The notes: generated by a model from the letters alone, not told the origin. A DNA stretch of 64,000 nt from Jatrophihabitans sp. (GCA_025927835.1 JAICKR010000001.1:1-64000); one strand, 5' to 3'; positions 28,199-38,009 are shown, counted from the first letter of the stretch. A program made the numbers and translations.

Positions 28199-28381
28199 AT
28201 GGTCGACTTCGATGATCTGAAGAAGGACGCGGAGAAGTTCGTCGACGAGCACGAGAAGCAGGTCGACGAGGGCATCGACAAGGCGGCGAATCTCGCCGGC
28301 GAGAAGTTCGGTCACGAGAAGCAGCTCGACGATGCCGCGGAGAAGCTCAAGGGCTTCACCGGCGAGCACGACAAGGCCTGA
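28199..28381 (+). CDS. MT0933-like antitoxin family small protein
   Basis: 60 residues, very rich in Lys, Glu and Asp, wholly helical in pattern: FDDLKKDAEKFVDEHEKQV, GIDKAANLAGEKFGHEKQLD, AAEKLKGFTGEH. This is the MT0933/Rv0909-type antitoxin family. ATG 7 bases after a GAAAGGCGG ribosome-binding site. No toxin gene lies on either side, so it is a solitary member here. Many family members are antitoxins by annotation only. A 22-base perfect palindrome follows the stop. Confidence 0.75.
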   Translation: MVDFDDLKKDAEKFVDEHEKQVDEGIDKAANLAGEKFGHEKQLDDAAEKLKGFTGEHDKA

Positions 28382-28392
28382 ACCCGGTCGCG

Positions 28393-28414
28393 GGTGCGTT
28401 CACGTGAACGCACC
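28393..28414. terminator. 22-base perfect palindrome after the antitoxin gene
   Basis: GGTGCGTTCA-CGTGAACGCACC reads the same on both strands with no central spacer, 11 bases after the antitoxin stop. As RNA it would form a strong hairpin in either direction, so it may terminate transcription of the converging antitoxin and membrane-protein genes. It lacks a T-run, as is common in actinomycetes. The unbroken symmetry also suits a dimeric DNA-binding protein. Confidence 0.5.
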
Positions 28415-28482
28415 TCGACCCGTGCTTGACGGTTGTCGCAGGGCCTAGGGTGTTGGCCCGTCTCGCGAACCGCGCGTCGCGA

Positions 28483-28788
28483 CTAGCCAGACAGGATCCG
28501 ATCGAGCACGACAGCAACGAGCACGCCGACGCCCAGCGCCCGGCGCCACGGGTTGACCCCGCGAGCCACCTCATCGCCGGCCCAGATCACCAGGGCGATA
28601 GTGCCGGCGGTCTTGAGCACCGTGGACCAGTGCCCTGTCGGATGAACGAGCCAGCCTGCGACAACGCACGCCATCCATAGCGCCAGCGGCAGGTTGGGGC
28701 GTTGGGCAATGACGATCTTGCCGGTGGTGCGGTCGCGGAACATCCAGTTCGTGGCGTTCCGCACCGCGCTGTTCACGGCTTCAGTCAA
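28483..28788 (-). CDS. Small membrane protein, function unknown
   Basis: About 101 residues. A cytosolic N-terminal part with MFRDRTTGKIVIAQRPN is followed by three hydrophobic segments (LPLALWMACVVAGWLV, VLKTAGTIALVIWAGDEVA, ALGVGVLVAVVLDRI). The RTTGKIVIAQRPNLPL and WAGDEVARGVNPWRR segments recur in small actinobacterial membrane proteins of unknown role, from general memory. The start is unclear: TTG at 28788 was chosen because the upstream reading frame has random composition and no membrane signal; a later GTG is possible. Confidence 0.6.
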   Translation of the reverse strand: MTEAVNSAVRNATNWMFRDRTTGKIVIAQRPNLPLALWMACVVAGWLVHPTGHWSTVLKTAGTIALVIWAGDEVARGVNPWRRALGVGVLVAVVLDRILSG

Positions 28789-28915
28789 GTACAGCCGCCG
28801 AACTCCGGACCGGGCAGCCCGGTTTTGCGGTGCGCGGGGAAGCGGACGGCGAGCGTTCTGTCTCGTGCGGCGGGTATCGTGCGTCCACCCGGCTTCCCGG
28901 CGAGGAGATGACACG

Positions 28916-29215
28916 GTGCAGGCGGAGACGTTCGAGGCGTTCCGGGACGGTTTCCTCGCCCGGCACGAAAGCCGCATGGCTGACCTGTTGTCGACTGTCG
29001 GCAGCGCCCTGTTCGCCGCCGGCATGGGTCTGGCCGTTGTCGGCCGGCGCCGAGAAGGCGCTCGGACGTCGCTTGCCGGCGTCGCTGTCGCAGCGATCGC
29101 TCACCTCTTCCCGCCCGTCACGTTGCGCGAGGAAGTCGCTGCGATCCTGCGCCATCCGGCGTGGGCGCTGCGTTCCGAGGTGACCAGGATCCGACGGACC
29201 AAGCCTGCTGCCTGA
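28916..29215 (+). CDS. Mpo1-like (DUF962-related) small membrane protein
   Basis: 99 residues from a GTG behind GAGGAG. The pattern FRDGFLARHESR, VGSALFAAGMGLAVVG, VAAIAHLFPPV and HPAWALRSEVTRI follows the DUF962/Mpo1 fold (2-hydroxy-fatty-acid dioxygenases): amphipathic start, hydrophobic hairpin, His, then a PxWxLR end. The His normally found in the second helix start is Ser here (LLSTVG), so metal-dependent activity is uncertain. Divergent from the small membrane protein. Resemblance is moderate. Confidence 0.55.
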   Translation: MQAETFEAFRDGFLARHESRMADLLSTVGSALFAAGMGLAVVGRRREGARTSLAGVAVAAIAHLFPPVTLREEVAAILRHPAWALRSEVTRIRRTKPAA

Positions 29216-29254
29216 GACGTCTGATCGAGACGGCGGACTGTCAGACTGGATCGC

Positions 29255-29653
29255 GTGCTCGGACACCTCGGCATCAACGTCCCCGACCTCGTAGCAGCCA
29301 AGGCGTACTACGACGACCTCATGCCGATGCTCGGATTCACAACATTCTTCGAGGCCGATGACGAGTTCTCGTATCGGCCGGCCGATGGGAAGCCTGGAGC
29401 ATTCATCTTCTTCTACCCGAGTGCCGAGGAGTCGGACTTCTCGCGTCACCGGACCGGGTTGCAGCACCTGGCCTTCATGGTGGCGTCGAGGTCAGCAGTA
29501 CGCGCGGTGCACGAGTGGGCCCTTGATCGCAGCGCCGAGATCATTCACGCGCCACAGGAGTTTCCGCGGTACCCGCCCCCGTACTACGCCAGCTTCTGGC
29601 TCGATCCGTTCGGCGTCATGCTCGAAGCCGTCTGCCACCACGATCTCGACTGA
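29255..29653 (+). CDS. VOC family protein
   Basis: 132 residues, glyoxalase-like fold: LGHLGINVPDLVAAKAYYDDLM at the start with a metal-ligand His, HRTGLQHLAFMVASRSAV in the middle with a second His, and SFWLDPFGVMLEAVCHH at the end with a Glu. The three expected ligands are present, so it is probably a working metal enzyme or binder. GTG start. It stands alone between unrelated small genes; substrate unknown. Confidence 0.83.
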   Translation: MLGHLGINVPDLVAAKAYYDDLMPMLGFTTFFEADDEFSYRPADGKPGAFIFFYPSAEESDFSRHRTGLQHLAFMVASRSAVRAVHEWALDRSAEIIHAPQEFPRYPPPYYASFWLDPFGVMLEAVCHHDLD

Positions 29654-29733
29654 GCAGTTCAACTGTCCATGGCATCGGTGGGCGGCTACGCTGCCGCGTG
29701 AAGCTTGCTTGCTGACAGGCGAGGGAGACGGTT

Positions 29734-30108
29734 ATGGCGCTCCGCGATGCCATGGGCGAATCGGTACGACCGTTCCTGCGCGACGGCGAGCAGCTGCAGG
29801 CTGTGATCGGCGCGCAGACTGCCAGCGCCTACGTGGCCGGGATTGCCGGCGTGTTGCCGTTCCTCGGACTGAATCGCTATCGAATAGTCGCCGTCACGTC
29901 GCAGCGCATCCTGGTGTTGGACGCCGGCAAGCTGAGCATGAAGAAGGCACGCAGCATCGTTACGGAGTTGCCCCGCGCTACGCCGTTGGGTCAGCCATCG
30001 GGAATCTGGCACGTCATCCCTGTAGATGGAGAGAAGCTGCGGGTGCCCAAGCGCTTCTTCAAGGACGTCGAACAGGCCAACGCAGAAGGCATGTCCGGGC
30101 CTCGCTGA
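29734..30108 (+). CDS. PH-like domain protein, function unknown
   Basis: 124 residues, soluble. LRDGEQLQAVIGAQT, then NRYRIVAVTSQRILVLDAGKL and RFFKDVEQANAE, match the pattern of bacterial pleckstrin-homology-like proteins in which a short strand-rich domain reports 'rivlvTdrRilv'. A moderately hydrophobic AYVAGIAGVLPFLG follows residue 30. ATG after GCGAGGGAGACGG, a good ribosome-binding site. No neighbours suggest a function. Confidence 0.6.
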   Translation: MALRDAMGESVRPFLRDGEQLQAVIGAQTASAYVAGIAGVLPFLGLNRYRIVAVTSQRILVLDAGKLSMKKARSIVTELPRATPLGQPSGIWHVIPVDGEKLRVPKRFFKDVEQANAEGMSGPR

Positions 30109-30168
30109 CCTCGATCCCCGTGCCGGCGGCGTGAGCGGGCGTTCTCCGTTAGAAGCTGTTGATCGGGC

Positions 30169-30222
30169 TTTCCTCGATTGTGGTCGCTTTGGATCGTTGC
30201 CCAACGACCAAATTCGAGGAAA
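30169..30222. terminator. Long imperfect inverted repeat between convergent genes
   Basis: Left arm 30169-30186 and right arm 30205-30222 are 18 bases each and complementary at 16 positions (TTTCCTCGATT... against ...AATTCGAGGAAA), enclosing an 18-base loop. The element is AT-richer than its surroundings and lies between the ends of the PH-like gene and the CDF transporter gene. The A-run on one side and T-run on the other fit a bidirectional intrinsic terminator; a small repeat-element origin is the alternative. Confidence 0.6.
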
Positions 30223-30235
30223 ACGTGATCCGGTG

Positions 30236-31186
30236 CTATCCCCGGTCCGCCTGCGCGATGGGGGCCACGTGCACGGTGCCGTGCGCGTCGATGCAGTTGT
30301 CGGCGTCGTGCGTGGTCTGGTCGGCGTGGTCGACCTGCAGCGTGATGTGGTCGATGCCGTGCGCCTCGGTGATCCGGGCGCGCAGCGCGTCGGCGACGTC
30401 GTGGCAGTCGAAGGCGGGCTGGACGAGCACGTGCGCGGACATCGCGGCGTCGCTCGCGCCCATCACCCAGACGTGCAGGTCATGCACCTGGGCGACGCCG
30501 TCGATGGCGGCGAGCTCGGCGCCGAGGGCCTGCGGGTCGAGGCCGTGCGGCGCGGCCTCGAGGAAGATCCGGCCGGCCGCGCGCACCAGTCGCCCACCCG
30601 TCCAGGCCATCAGCGCGGCCACCAGCAGCGAGGCGATCGGGTCGGCGCGGGTCCAGCCGGTCGCCAGGATGATCACGCCGGCGGCGAGCGTCGCCGCGAA
30701 TGCCCACACGTCGGTCACGAGGTGGGCCACCACGCCGCGGACGTTGAGGCTGCTGCGGTCTGCGCGGGCCGCGAGCCAGGTCGCGAGGGCGTTCACACAC
30801 AGGCCGGCCAGCGCGACGCCGGTGACCACGCCACCGTGCACCGCAGACGGGTGGACGAGGTGTCGGACGCCCTCGACGGTGAACCACACCGCGAGCAGCA
30901 ACAGTGTGATGCCATTGGCCTGACCGGACAGCGCGTCGACGCGCGCGAGGCCGAAGGTATACGCGCCTTGCGCGGGGCGGCGGGCCAGCCGCGCCGCCAC
31001 GACCGCGAGCAGTAGTGCGGCCGCATCGGTGAGCATGTGCCCGGCATCGGCGAGCAGCGCGAGCGAGTGTGCGAGCAGTCCGGCGACGAGCTCGCCGGCC
31101 ATGAACACCACGACCACGACGAGCGCGGTGAGCAGCCAGCGCTGATCGCCCGTGCCCGGGCGGTGCGGGTGCTGGTGCGCGTTCAC
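30236..31186 (-). CDS. Cation diffusion facilitator (CzcD-like) metal exporter
   Basis: 316 residues, six TM helices followed by a cytoplasmic ferredoxin-like domain. The zinc-site motifs are clear: LADAGHMLTD in TM2 (HxxxD) and VVAHLVTDVWAF in TM5 (HxxxD). The His-rich N-terminus (MNAHQHPHR) and C-terminal DHADQTTHDADNCIDAHGTVH are typical of CzcD/ZitB proteins exporting Zn2+, Co2+ or Cd2+ against protons. GTG start. No metalloregulator adjoins. Metal preference is inferred from the His/Asp site. Confidence 0.9.
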   Translation of the reverse strand: MNAHQHPHRPGTGDQRWLLTALVVVVVFMAGELVAGLLAHSLALLADAGHMLTDAAALLLAVVAARLARRPAQGAYTFGLARVDALSGQANGITLLLLAVWFTVEGVRHLVHPSAVHGGVVTGVALAGLCVNALATWLAARADRSSLNVRGVVAHLVTDVWAFAATLAAGVIILATGWTRADPIASLLVAALMAWTGGRLVRAAGRIFLEAAPHGLDPQALGAELAAIDGVAQVHDLHVWVMGASDAAMSAHVLVQPAFDCHDVADALRARITEAHGIDHITLQVDHADQTTHDADNCIDAHGTVHVAPIAQADRG

Positions 31187-31214
31187 GGTTCCAGCGTCAC
31201 ACAGTCGCGCCGCG

Positions 31215-33149
<1,935 letters not shown>

Positions 33150-33365
33150 TCACGGGACGTTGGGCTGCTGTTTGTGCACCCTGTCCTGATGTAATGTAAC
33201 AGTAGAGTAACGATACTCACACGGATCTAACATGTATCAGGATCACGGGTTTATACCTCTATTAGCGGGGACCGAGCGAGTTTGCTTGACGAGCGAACAA
33301 TTTCGGGGACACTTGACCGAGGCAAAACCCGAAAGCGATTACAGGACACCGCGATGATCGAGAAC
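33150..33365. other. AT-rich intergenic leader before the DUF5999 gene
   Basis: 216 bases without a gene. The part 33185-33270 is far richer in A and T than the rest of the window and carries repeated GTAA steps (GTAATGTAACAGTAGAGTAA). Further on, TTGACG at 33286 and TTGACC at 33313 look like -35 elements, but convincing -10 boxes are not evident. It probably holds the promoter and regulator sites for the downstream small gene. Confidence 0.4.
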
Positions 33366-33602
33366 ATGGCCACCACCCCGGCCCTCCGAAGCTGCAGCCA
33401 CACCCCGGCATGCCCGTCCGCCGACGCCCTCGACCGGGACGCTGCACACGTCTTATCCGCCCACCCCGAGCAAGGCTGGAGCCTGCTCTGCAACGGCGTG
33501 GTCGTCTTCGAGGACTTCGGCGAGATCCTGCCGGACGGACACTGCACCGGATCCCGGCACCGCGACCTGGCCATGGCCTCGCCGCACCGCCGCTCCGCCT
33601 GA
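33366..33602 (+). CDS. DUF5999 family small protein
   Basis: 78 residues. The core RSCSHTPACPSADALDRDAAH, HPEQGWSLLCNGVVVFEDFG and EILPDGHC matches DUF5999, a short conserved family of actinomycetes with three or four Cys and one His (CSH...C...C...C) that may hold a metal. No function is known. ATG chosen to give MATTPALRSC; an ATG 12 bases upstream is possible. The gene sits alone behind a long AT-rich leader, which suggests regulated expression. Confidence 0.78.
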   Translation: MATTPALRSCSHTPACPSADALDRDAAHVLSAHPEQGWSLLCNGVVVFEDFGEILPDGHCTGSRHRDLAMASPHRRSA

Positions 33603-33615
33603 CGCTCAACAGCGG

Positions 33616-34569
33616 TTAGCCGCGGAAGACGGTCCGGCCGGCGTCGCCGTACGGCTCGTCCCGCTCCCGCACCGCCTGCCGGAACCCCTCCTCGACCGCC
33701 CGCCCGACGAATGCGTGCCCCTCGGGCGTGTGCCGGGCGATGCCGTCGAAGACGGTGCTGACCATCCCGCTGGTCGCCACGCCCTGCGCCAGCAGGGCCG
33801 AGTTCAGCGCCAGCTTGACCATCATCAGCTGGTTGAGCGGCATCCGCGCGATCCGCTCGAGCAGGACCTCGGTCCGCTCGTCGAGCGCCTCCGGCGGCGG
33901 CGCCTCGACCGCCAGCCCCCACTCCGCGGCCTCCGCCCCGGTGATGCTGTCGCCGGTGAACAGCAGCCGTTTCGCCCGCTGGTCGCCCAGCCGGTGCGCC
34001 CACATCCCGGCCGCGGGTATTCCCCACACCCGCGTCGGCGGGTAGCCGATCTTGGTGTCGGCCGCCGCGATGATCTGGTCGGCGAACAGCGCGATGTCGG
34101 TGCCGCCGGCCACGCAGAAACCGTGCACCTTCGCGACCGTGGGCTTCGTGGCGTGCAGCAGGCTGGCGAAGCCGCGGTTGAACCGGCTCATCATCGCGTA
34201 GTCGAGCATCGGGTCCCAGATCTGTCCCGGGTCGTGATTGCGCGCCTGGGCCACCGGATCGAGCATCGTGCCGGTGCGGTCGGCGGCGCTGCCGGCCTCG
34301 GCCATGTCGTTCTCGGCGAAGATGCTCAGGTCGTAGCCGCCGCAGAACCCGCTCCCCCGTCCGGACAGCACGATGACGTGCACCCGCGGGTCCAGGTCGG
34401 CCCGCTCGACGGCATGCGCGAGATCGAGCGGCGTGTCGGGCGTGATCGCGTTGCCGTGCTCGGGCCGGTTGAACGTCAGCCGGGCGATGCGGCCGGTGAC
34501 CTCGTAGGTCAGCGTCGGGTAGGACGCCTCGGCGGCCGGCGCCGGCCGGCCCTCGAACGGATCGGTCAT
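33616..34569 (-). CDS. Enoyl-CoA hydratase/isomerase (crotonase) family protein
   Basis: 317 residues, crotonase fold: LTFNRPEHGNAITPD, oxyanion-hole SGRGSGFCGGYDLS, KVHGFCVAGGTDIALFADQII and GIPAAGMWAHRLGDQRAKRLLFTGD. The usual catalytic Glu positions after GG(T)D are altered (GTDIALFAD), so hydratase activity is not assured; isomerase or thioesterase-type activity is possible. The ATG overlaps the stop of the AidB-like gene (ATGA). Forms an operon with that gene and a TetR regulator next to the C/D-ring steroid block. Confidence 0.85.
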   Translation of the reverse strand: MTDPFEGRPAPAAEASYPTLTYEVTGRIARLTFNRPEHGNAITPDTPLDLAHAVERADLDPRVHVIVLSGRGSGFCGGYDLSIFAENDMAEAGSAADRTGTMLDPVAQARNHDPGQIWDPMLDYAMMSRFNRGFASLLHATKPTVAKVHGFCVAGGTDIALFADQIIAAADTKIGYPPTRVWGIPAAGMWAHRLGDQRAKRLLFTGDSITGAEAAEWGLAVEAPPPEALDERTEVLLERIARMPLNQLMMVKLALNSALLAQGVATSGMVSTVFDGIARHTPEGHAFVGRAVEEGFRQAVRERDEPYGDAGRTVFRG

Positions 34570-36194
34570 GGTGCGATGCGCGCGCGGTCCAGGATGGCCG
34601 CGGTGTCCACGCCGGCCGGCAGCGTCCCGTAGGCGTTGCCCCAGTCACCGCCGATGCGCGACGCCACGAACGCGTCGGCCACCGCGGGGTCGCCGTGCTG
34701 CAGCAGCAACGCGGCCTGCAGCGTCATCGCCATTTGCTCCACGATGCGCCGGGCCCGGAACTGCAGGTCGTCGAGGTCGGAGAGCTGCTTGCGCAGCATG
34801 GCCACCGCGTCGTCGTAGCGCGCGTCGGTGCCCGCCGCCCGGTCGAGCTCGGTGAAGAAGGCCTCGATGGTCTCGGGCTCGCGGCCCATCGCGCGCAGCG
34901 TGTCGAGTGCGGCGACGTTGCCCGAGCCTTCCCAGATGGAGACGAGCGGCGCCTCGCGGTAGAGCCGCGGCATGCCTGATTCCTCGACGTAGCCGTTGCC
35001 GCCCAGGCACTCGAGGGCCTCGACGGTGTGCGAAGCGAGCCGCTTGCAGAGCCAGTACTTCGTCACCGCGAGCGCGACCCGGCGGAACGCCTTCTCGTCG
35101 GCATCGCCGCGTACCGCGCGATCGACCGCGCCGGCGATGCGCATGACCACTGTGGTGGCGGCCTCGGAGTCGAGGGCCAGGTCGGCGAGCACGTTGGTCA
35201 TCGCGGGCTGCTCGACGAGCACCTTGCCGAACACCTGCCGGTGCGTCGCGTGGTGCAGCGCGTGCGCGAGTCCGATGCGCATGCCGCCCGCGGCCATCAG
35301 CGCGCAGTCGAGGCGGGTCATGTTGACCATCTCGATGATGGTCGCCACGCCGCGTCCCTCGTCGCCGACCAGCCAGCCGAACGCACCGTCGTACTCGACC
35401 TCGCTGGACGCGTTGGACTTGTTGCCGAGCTTGTCCTTGAGCCGCTGCAGGTAGAAGGCATTGCGGCTGCCGTCGGGCAGGACGCGCGGGACGAGGAAGC
35501 AGGACAGCCCACCGGGCGCCTGCGCGAGGGTGAGGAACAGGTCGGACATCGGTGCCGACGTGAACCACTTGTGCCCGGTGAGCCGGTAGCTGCCGTCGCC
35601 GGTCGGCACGGCGCGCGTGGTGTTGGCACGGACGTCCGAGCCGCCCTGCTTCTCGGTCATCGACATGCCGGCGATGAGCCCGCGCTTGGTCAGCGGCGCG
35701 CGGAGCCCGAAGTCGTACTCGCGGTTGGTGAGCAGCGGCTCGTACCGGGCGGCGAGCTCGGCGTTCGCGCGCAGCGCCGGGACGACCGCGTAGGTCATCG
35801 AGATCGGGCACATGTGCCCGGCGTCGGCCGCGCCCCAGGAGATGACCTTGGCCGCGCGCGCGACGTGTGCGCCGGAGCGCTCGTCCGCCCACGGCGCACC
35901 GTGCAGGCCGTGCTCCACCGCGGTGTGCATCAGGTCGTGGTACTGCGGCAGGTACTCGACCTCGTCCACCCGGTTGCCGTAGCGGTCGTGCGTGCGCAGC
36001 ACGGGCGGGTGCTCGTTCGCGAGCCGGCCCGCCTCCTGCCACCGCTCGCTGTTGCCCATCGCGGCGAGAGTGCGCACCTCGTCCTCGGCCCAGCCGGCCC
36101 CTTCGCGGTGCAACCCTTCGAGCAACGTCACGTGCGTCGTGATGTCGGTGCCGACGAGCGGCGGGACCTGGTTGGTGACCTCATGCGTGGGCAT
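34566..36194 (-). CDS. AidB-like acyl-CoA dehydrogenase family protein
   Basis: 542 residues (longer than the ~380 of ordinary FadE) with the AidB arrangement: an N-terminal segment to about 180, then MSMTEKQGGSDVRANTTRA (FAD/substrate region), GHKWFTSAPMSDLFLTLAQ, ALECLGGNGYVEESGMPRLYREAPLVSIWEGSGN and a C-terminal helical extension. AidB itself binds DNA and flavin, while many relatives act on acyl-CoAs. The ATG giving MPTHEVTN was chosen; one 21 bases upstream is possible. Overlaps tetR by 14 bases and the crotonase gene by 4. Context favours a catabolic enzyme over alkylation repair. Confidence 0.85.
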   Translation of the reverse strand: MPTHEVTNQVPPLVGTDITTHVTLLEGLHREGAGWAEDEVRTLAAMGNSERWQEAGRLANEHPPVLRTHDRYGNRVDEVEYLPQYHDLMHTAVEHGLHGAPWADERSGAHVARAAKVISWGAADAGHMCPISMTYAVVPALRANAELAARYEPLLTNREYDFGLRAPLTKRGLIAGMSMTEKQGGSDVRANTTRAVPTGDGSYRLTGHKWFTSAPMSDLFLTLAQAPGGLSCFLVPRVLPDGSRNAFYLQRLKDKLGNKSNASSEVEYDGAFGWLVGDEGRGVATIIEMVNMTRLDCALMAAGGMRIGLAHALHHATHRQVFGKVLVEQPAMTNVLADLALDSEAATTVVMRIAGAVDRAVRGDADEKAFRRVALAVTKYWLCKRLASHTVEALECLGGNGYVEESGMPRLYREAPLVSIWEGSGNVAALDTLRAMGREPETIEAFFTELDRAAGTDARYDDAVAMLRKQLSDLDDLQFRARRIVEQMAMTLQAALLLQHGDPAVADAFVASRIGGDWGNAYGTLPAGVDTAAILDRARIAP

Positions 36195-36789
36195 CGACTG
36201 CGCCTCCAATGGCACGGAGCGTGAACTCGATCAGGGTGGGAATCGTGTCGGGGTCCTCTGCGCCGGTGGCCAGTGGCCCGATCAGCGCCTCGCCGGCGGC
36301 GCCGACGAGCGCGGCGGCGACGACCGACGCGTTCTGCGGCGGCAGCTCGCCGGTGCGCACGCCGCGCTCGATCGCGGCGGTGATGACGTCACGGAACGCG
36401 CGCCGGAACTCCAGGCGCAGTTCGTCGATGACCGGGTCGACCGGCTCGACGAGCAGCACGTAGGCGCGCCGCGGTGTCTTGAGCGCGCGCCGCGCGAACG
36501 TCTCGAGCACCGCCGCGGTGCACTCGGCGGCGCTCCCGCTCGACGCGGCCTGGCGCACCACCTCGACCTCGTGCGTGACGATGCTGCGGAAGACCTCGGC
36601 GATGAGCTCGGCCTTGCCGGCGAAGTACTTGTAGACAGTGCCGGACGCGACGCCGGCGCGGGCCGCGACGGCGGCGACGGTGCAGCCGGCAAAGCCCTGC
36701 TCGGCCAGCAACGCCGCGGCCGCGGCAACGAGCGACTCACGCTGCGCGTCCAGGCGCGCCTGCACGCGCGGAGTCCGGCGGTACGCCAT
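36181..36789 (-). CDS. TetR/AcrR-family transcriptional regulator
   Basis: 202 residues. N-terminal helix-turn-helix: ALLAEQGFAGCTVAAVAARAGVASGTVYKYFAGKAELIAEVF, typical TetR (read in two parts), then an all-helical ligand domain. Its ATG is 7 bases from a perfect 16-base palindrome, a likely autoregulatory operator. It heads an operon with the AidB-like dehydrogenase and crotonase, whose substrate (probably an acyl-CoA) may be its effector. It is distinct from KstR2 encoded 1.2 kb upstream. Confidence 0.88.
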   Translation of the reverse strand: MAYRRTPRVQARLDAQRESLVAAAAALLAEQGFAGCTVAAVAARAGVASGTVYKYFAGKAELIAEVFRSIVTHEVEVVRQAASSGSAAECTAAVLETFARRALKTPRRAYVLLVEPVDPVIDELRLEFRRAFRDVITAAIERGVRTGELPPQNASVVAAALVGAAGEALIGPLATGAEDPDTIPTLIEFTLRAIGGAVDAHA

Positions 36790-36796
36790 ACAAGTA

Positions 36797-36812
36797 GTGA
36801 ACCACGGTTCAC
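36797..36812. promoter_or_regulatory. Palindromic operator candidate upstream of tetR
   Basis: GTGAACC-AC-GGTTCAC: 7-base arms, perfect, 2-base centre, in the 56-base gap between the fadA6 stop and the tetR ATG. It does not fit the KstR (TnnAACnnGTTnnA) or KstR2 (AnCAAGnnCTTGnT) boxes because the AAC and GTT halves are four bases apart, so it is most likely the site for the regulator encoded just downstream. Confidence 0.6.
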
Positions 36813-36845
36813 CGCTTGCCACCAGCTTCCCGCGCCGGCGGGTGC

Positions 36846-38009
36846 TTACAGGCGTTCGATGATCGTCACGTTCGCCTGACCGCCGCCTTCGCACATAGTC
36901 TGCAGGCCGTAACGGCCGTTGGAGCGCTCCAACTCGTTGAGCAGGGTGGCCATCAGTTTCGTGCCGGTCGCGCCGATCGGATGCCCGAGCGCGATGGCGC
37001 CGCCGTTGACGTTGACCCGGCCGAGGTCGGCCCGCAGCTCCTTCGCCCAGGCCAGCACGACCGATGCGAAGGCCTCGTTGATCTCGACGAGGTCGATGTC
37101 GTCGAGGCTCATGCCGGCCTTGTCCAGTGCGTAGCGCGTCGCCCGGATCGGCGCGGTGAGCATGTAGACCGGGTCGTCGGCGCGCACCGAGATGTGGTGG
37201 ATGCGCGCTCGCGGCGTCAGCCCGAAGCGGCGCACCGCGTCCTCGGACGCGACGAGCACCGCGCTGGCCGCGTCGGAGATCTGCGACGACACCGCGGCGG
37301 TGGTGCGTCCGCCCTCGCGCAGCGTCTTGAGCTCGGCCATCTTCTCCAGCGTGGTGTCGCGGCGCGGCCCCTCGTCGCAGGTCATCTCGCCGAAGGCGAC
37401 GATCTCGTTCGCGAAGTGCCCCTCGTCGATCGCGACGATCGCGCGGCGGTGGCTCTCCAGGGCGTAGGCCTCCATCCGCTCCCGACTGATGTCCCACTTC
37501 TCGGCGATCATGTCGGCGGCACGGAACTGCGAGATCTCGTTGACCGACGGGTCGCCGTAGCGCTTCTCCCAGCCGACGGAACCGGTGAACGGTGTCTCGA
37601 AGCCGAGCTGCTGACCGAAGGTCATCGCCGACGAGATCGGCACCGCCGTCATGTTCTGCACGCCGCCGGCGACGATCAGGTCGGACGTCCCGCTGAGCAC
37701 GGCCTGTGCCGCGAAGTGCACGGCCTGCTGGCTGGACCCGCACTGCCGGTCGATGGTGACGCCGGGGACCTCCTCGGAGAACCCGGTGGCCAGCCAGCAG
37801 GTGCGCGCGATGTCGCCGGACTGCGGGCCGAGGGTGTCGGTGCAGCCGAAGACGACGTCGTCGACGGCGTCCGGGTCGGCACCGGGGTTGCGGTCGAACA
37901 GTGCGGTGATGACGTGCGCGCCGAGATCGGCGGGGTGCACCTGCGAGAGCGCGCCCTTCTTGCGTCCCACGGGTGTGCGGACGGCGTCGACGAGATAGGC
38001 CTCAGCCAC
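36846..38009 (-). CDS. fadA6: Thiolase FadA6 (steroid C/D-ring degradation)
   Basis: 387 residues, the size of mycobacterial FadA6 (Rv3556c), which performs the thiolytic cleavage late in catabolism of the cholesterol C/D rings. Family start AEAYLVDAVRTPVGRKKG, nucleophile RQCGSSQQAVHFAAQA (Cys near 90), VEINEAFASV, NVNGGAIALGHPIGATG and QTMCEGGGQANVTIIERL are all seen. GTG start chosen for MAEAYLVDAV; it overlaps the kstR2 stop by 8 bases. Part of the fadE30-ipdF-kstR2-fadA6 run. Orthology to FadA6 rests on gene order as well as sequence. Confidence 0.9.
   Translation of the reverse strand: MAEAYLVDAVRTPVGRKKGALSQVHPADLGAHVITALFDRNPGADPDAVDDVVFGCTDTLGPQSGDIARTCWLATGFSEEVPGVTIDRQCGSSQQAVHFAAQAVLSGTSDLIVAGGVQNMTAVPISSAMTFGQQLGFETPFTGSVGWEKRYGDPSVNEISQFRAADMIAEKWDISRERMEAYALESHRRAIVAIDEGHFANEIVAFGEMTCDEGPRRDTTLEKMAELKTLREGGRTTAAVSSQISDAASAVLVASEDAVRRFGLTPRARIHHISVRADDPVYMLTAPIRATRYALDKAGMSLDDIDLVEINEAFASVVLAWAKELRADLGRVNVNGGAIALGHPIGATGTKLMATLLNELERSNGRYGLQTMCEGGGQANVTIIERL

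Noticed and set aside
36797-36812. Reading the GTGAACC...GGTTCAC dyad as a KstR box
   Set aside because: KstR sites need AAC and GTT two bases apart; here they are four apart, and the neighbouring TetR gene is a better candidate partner.
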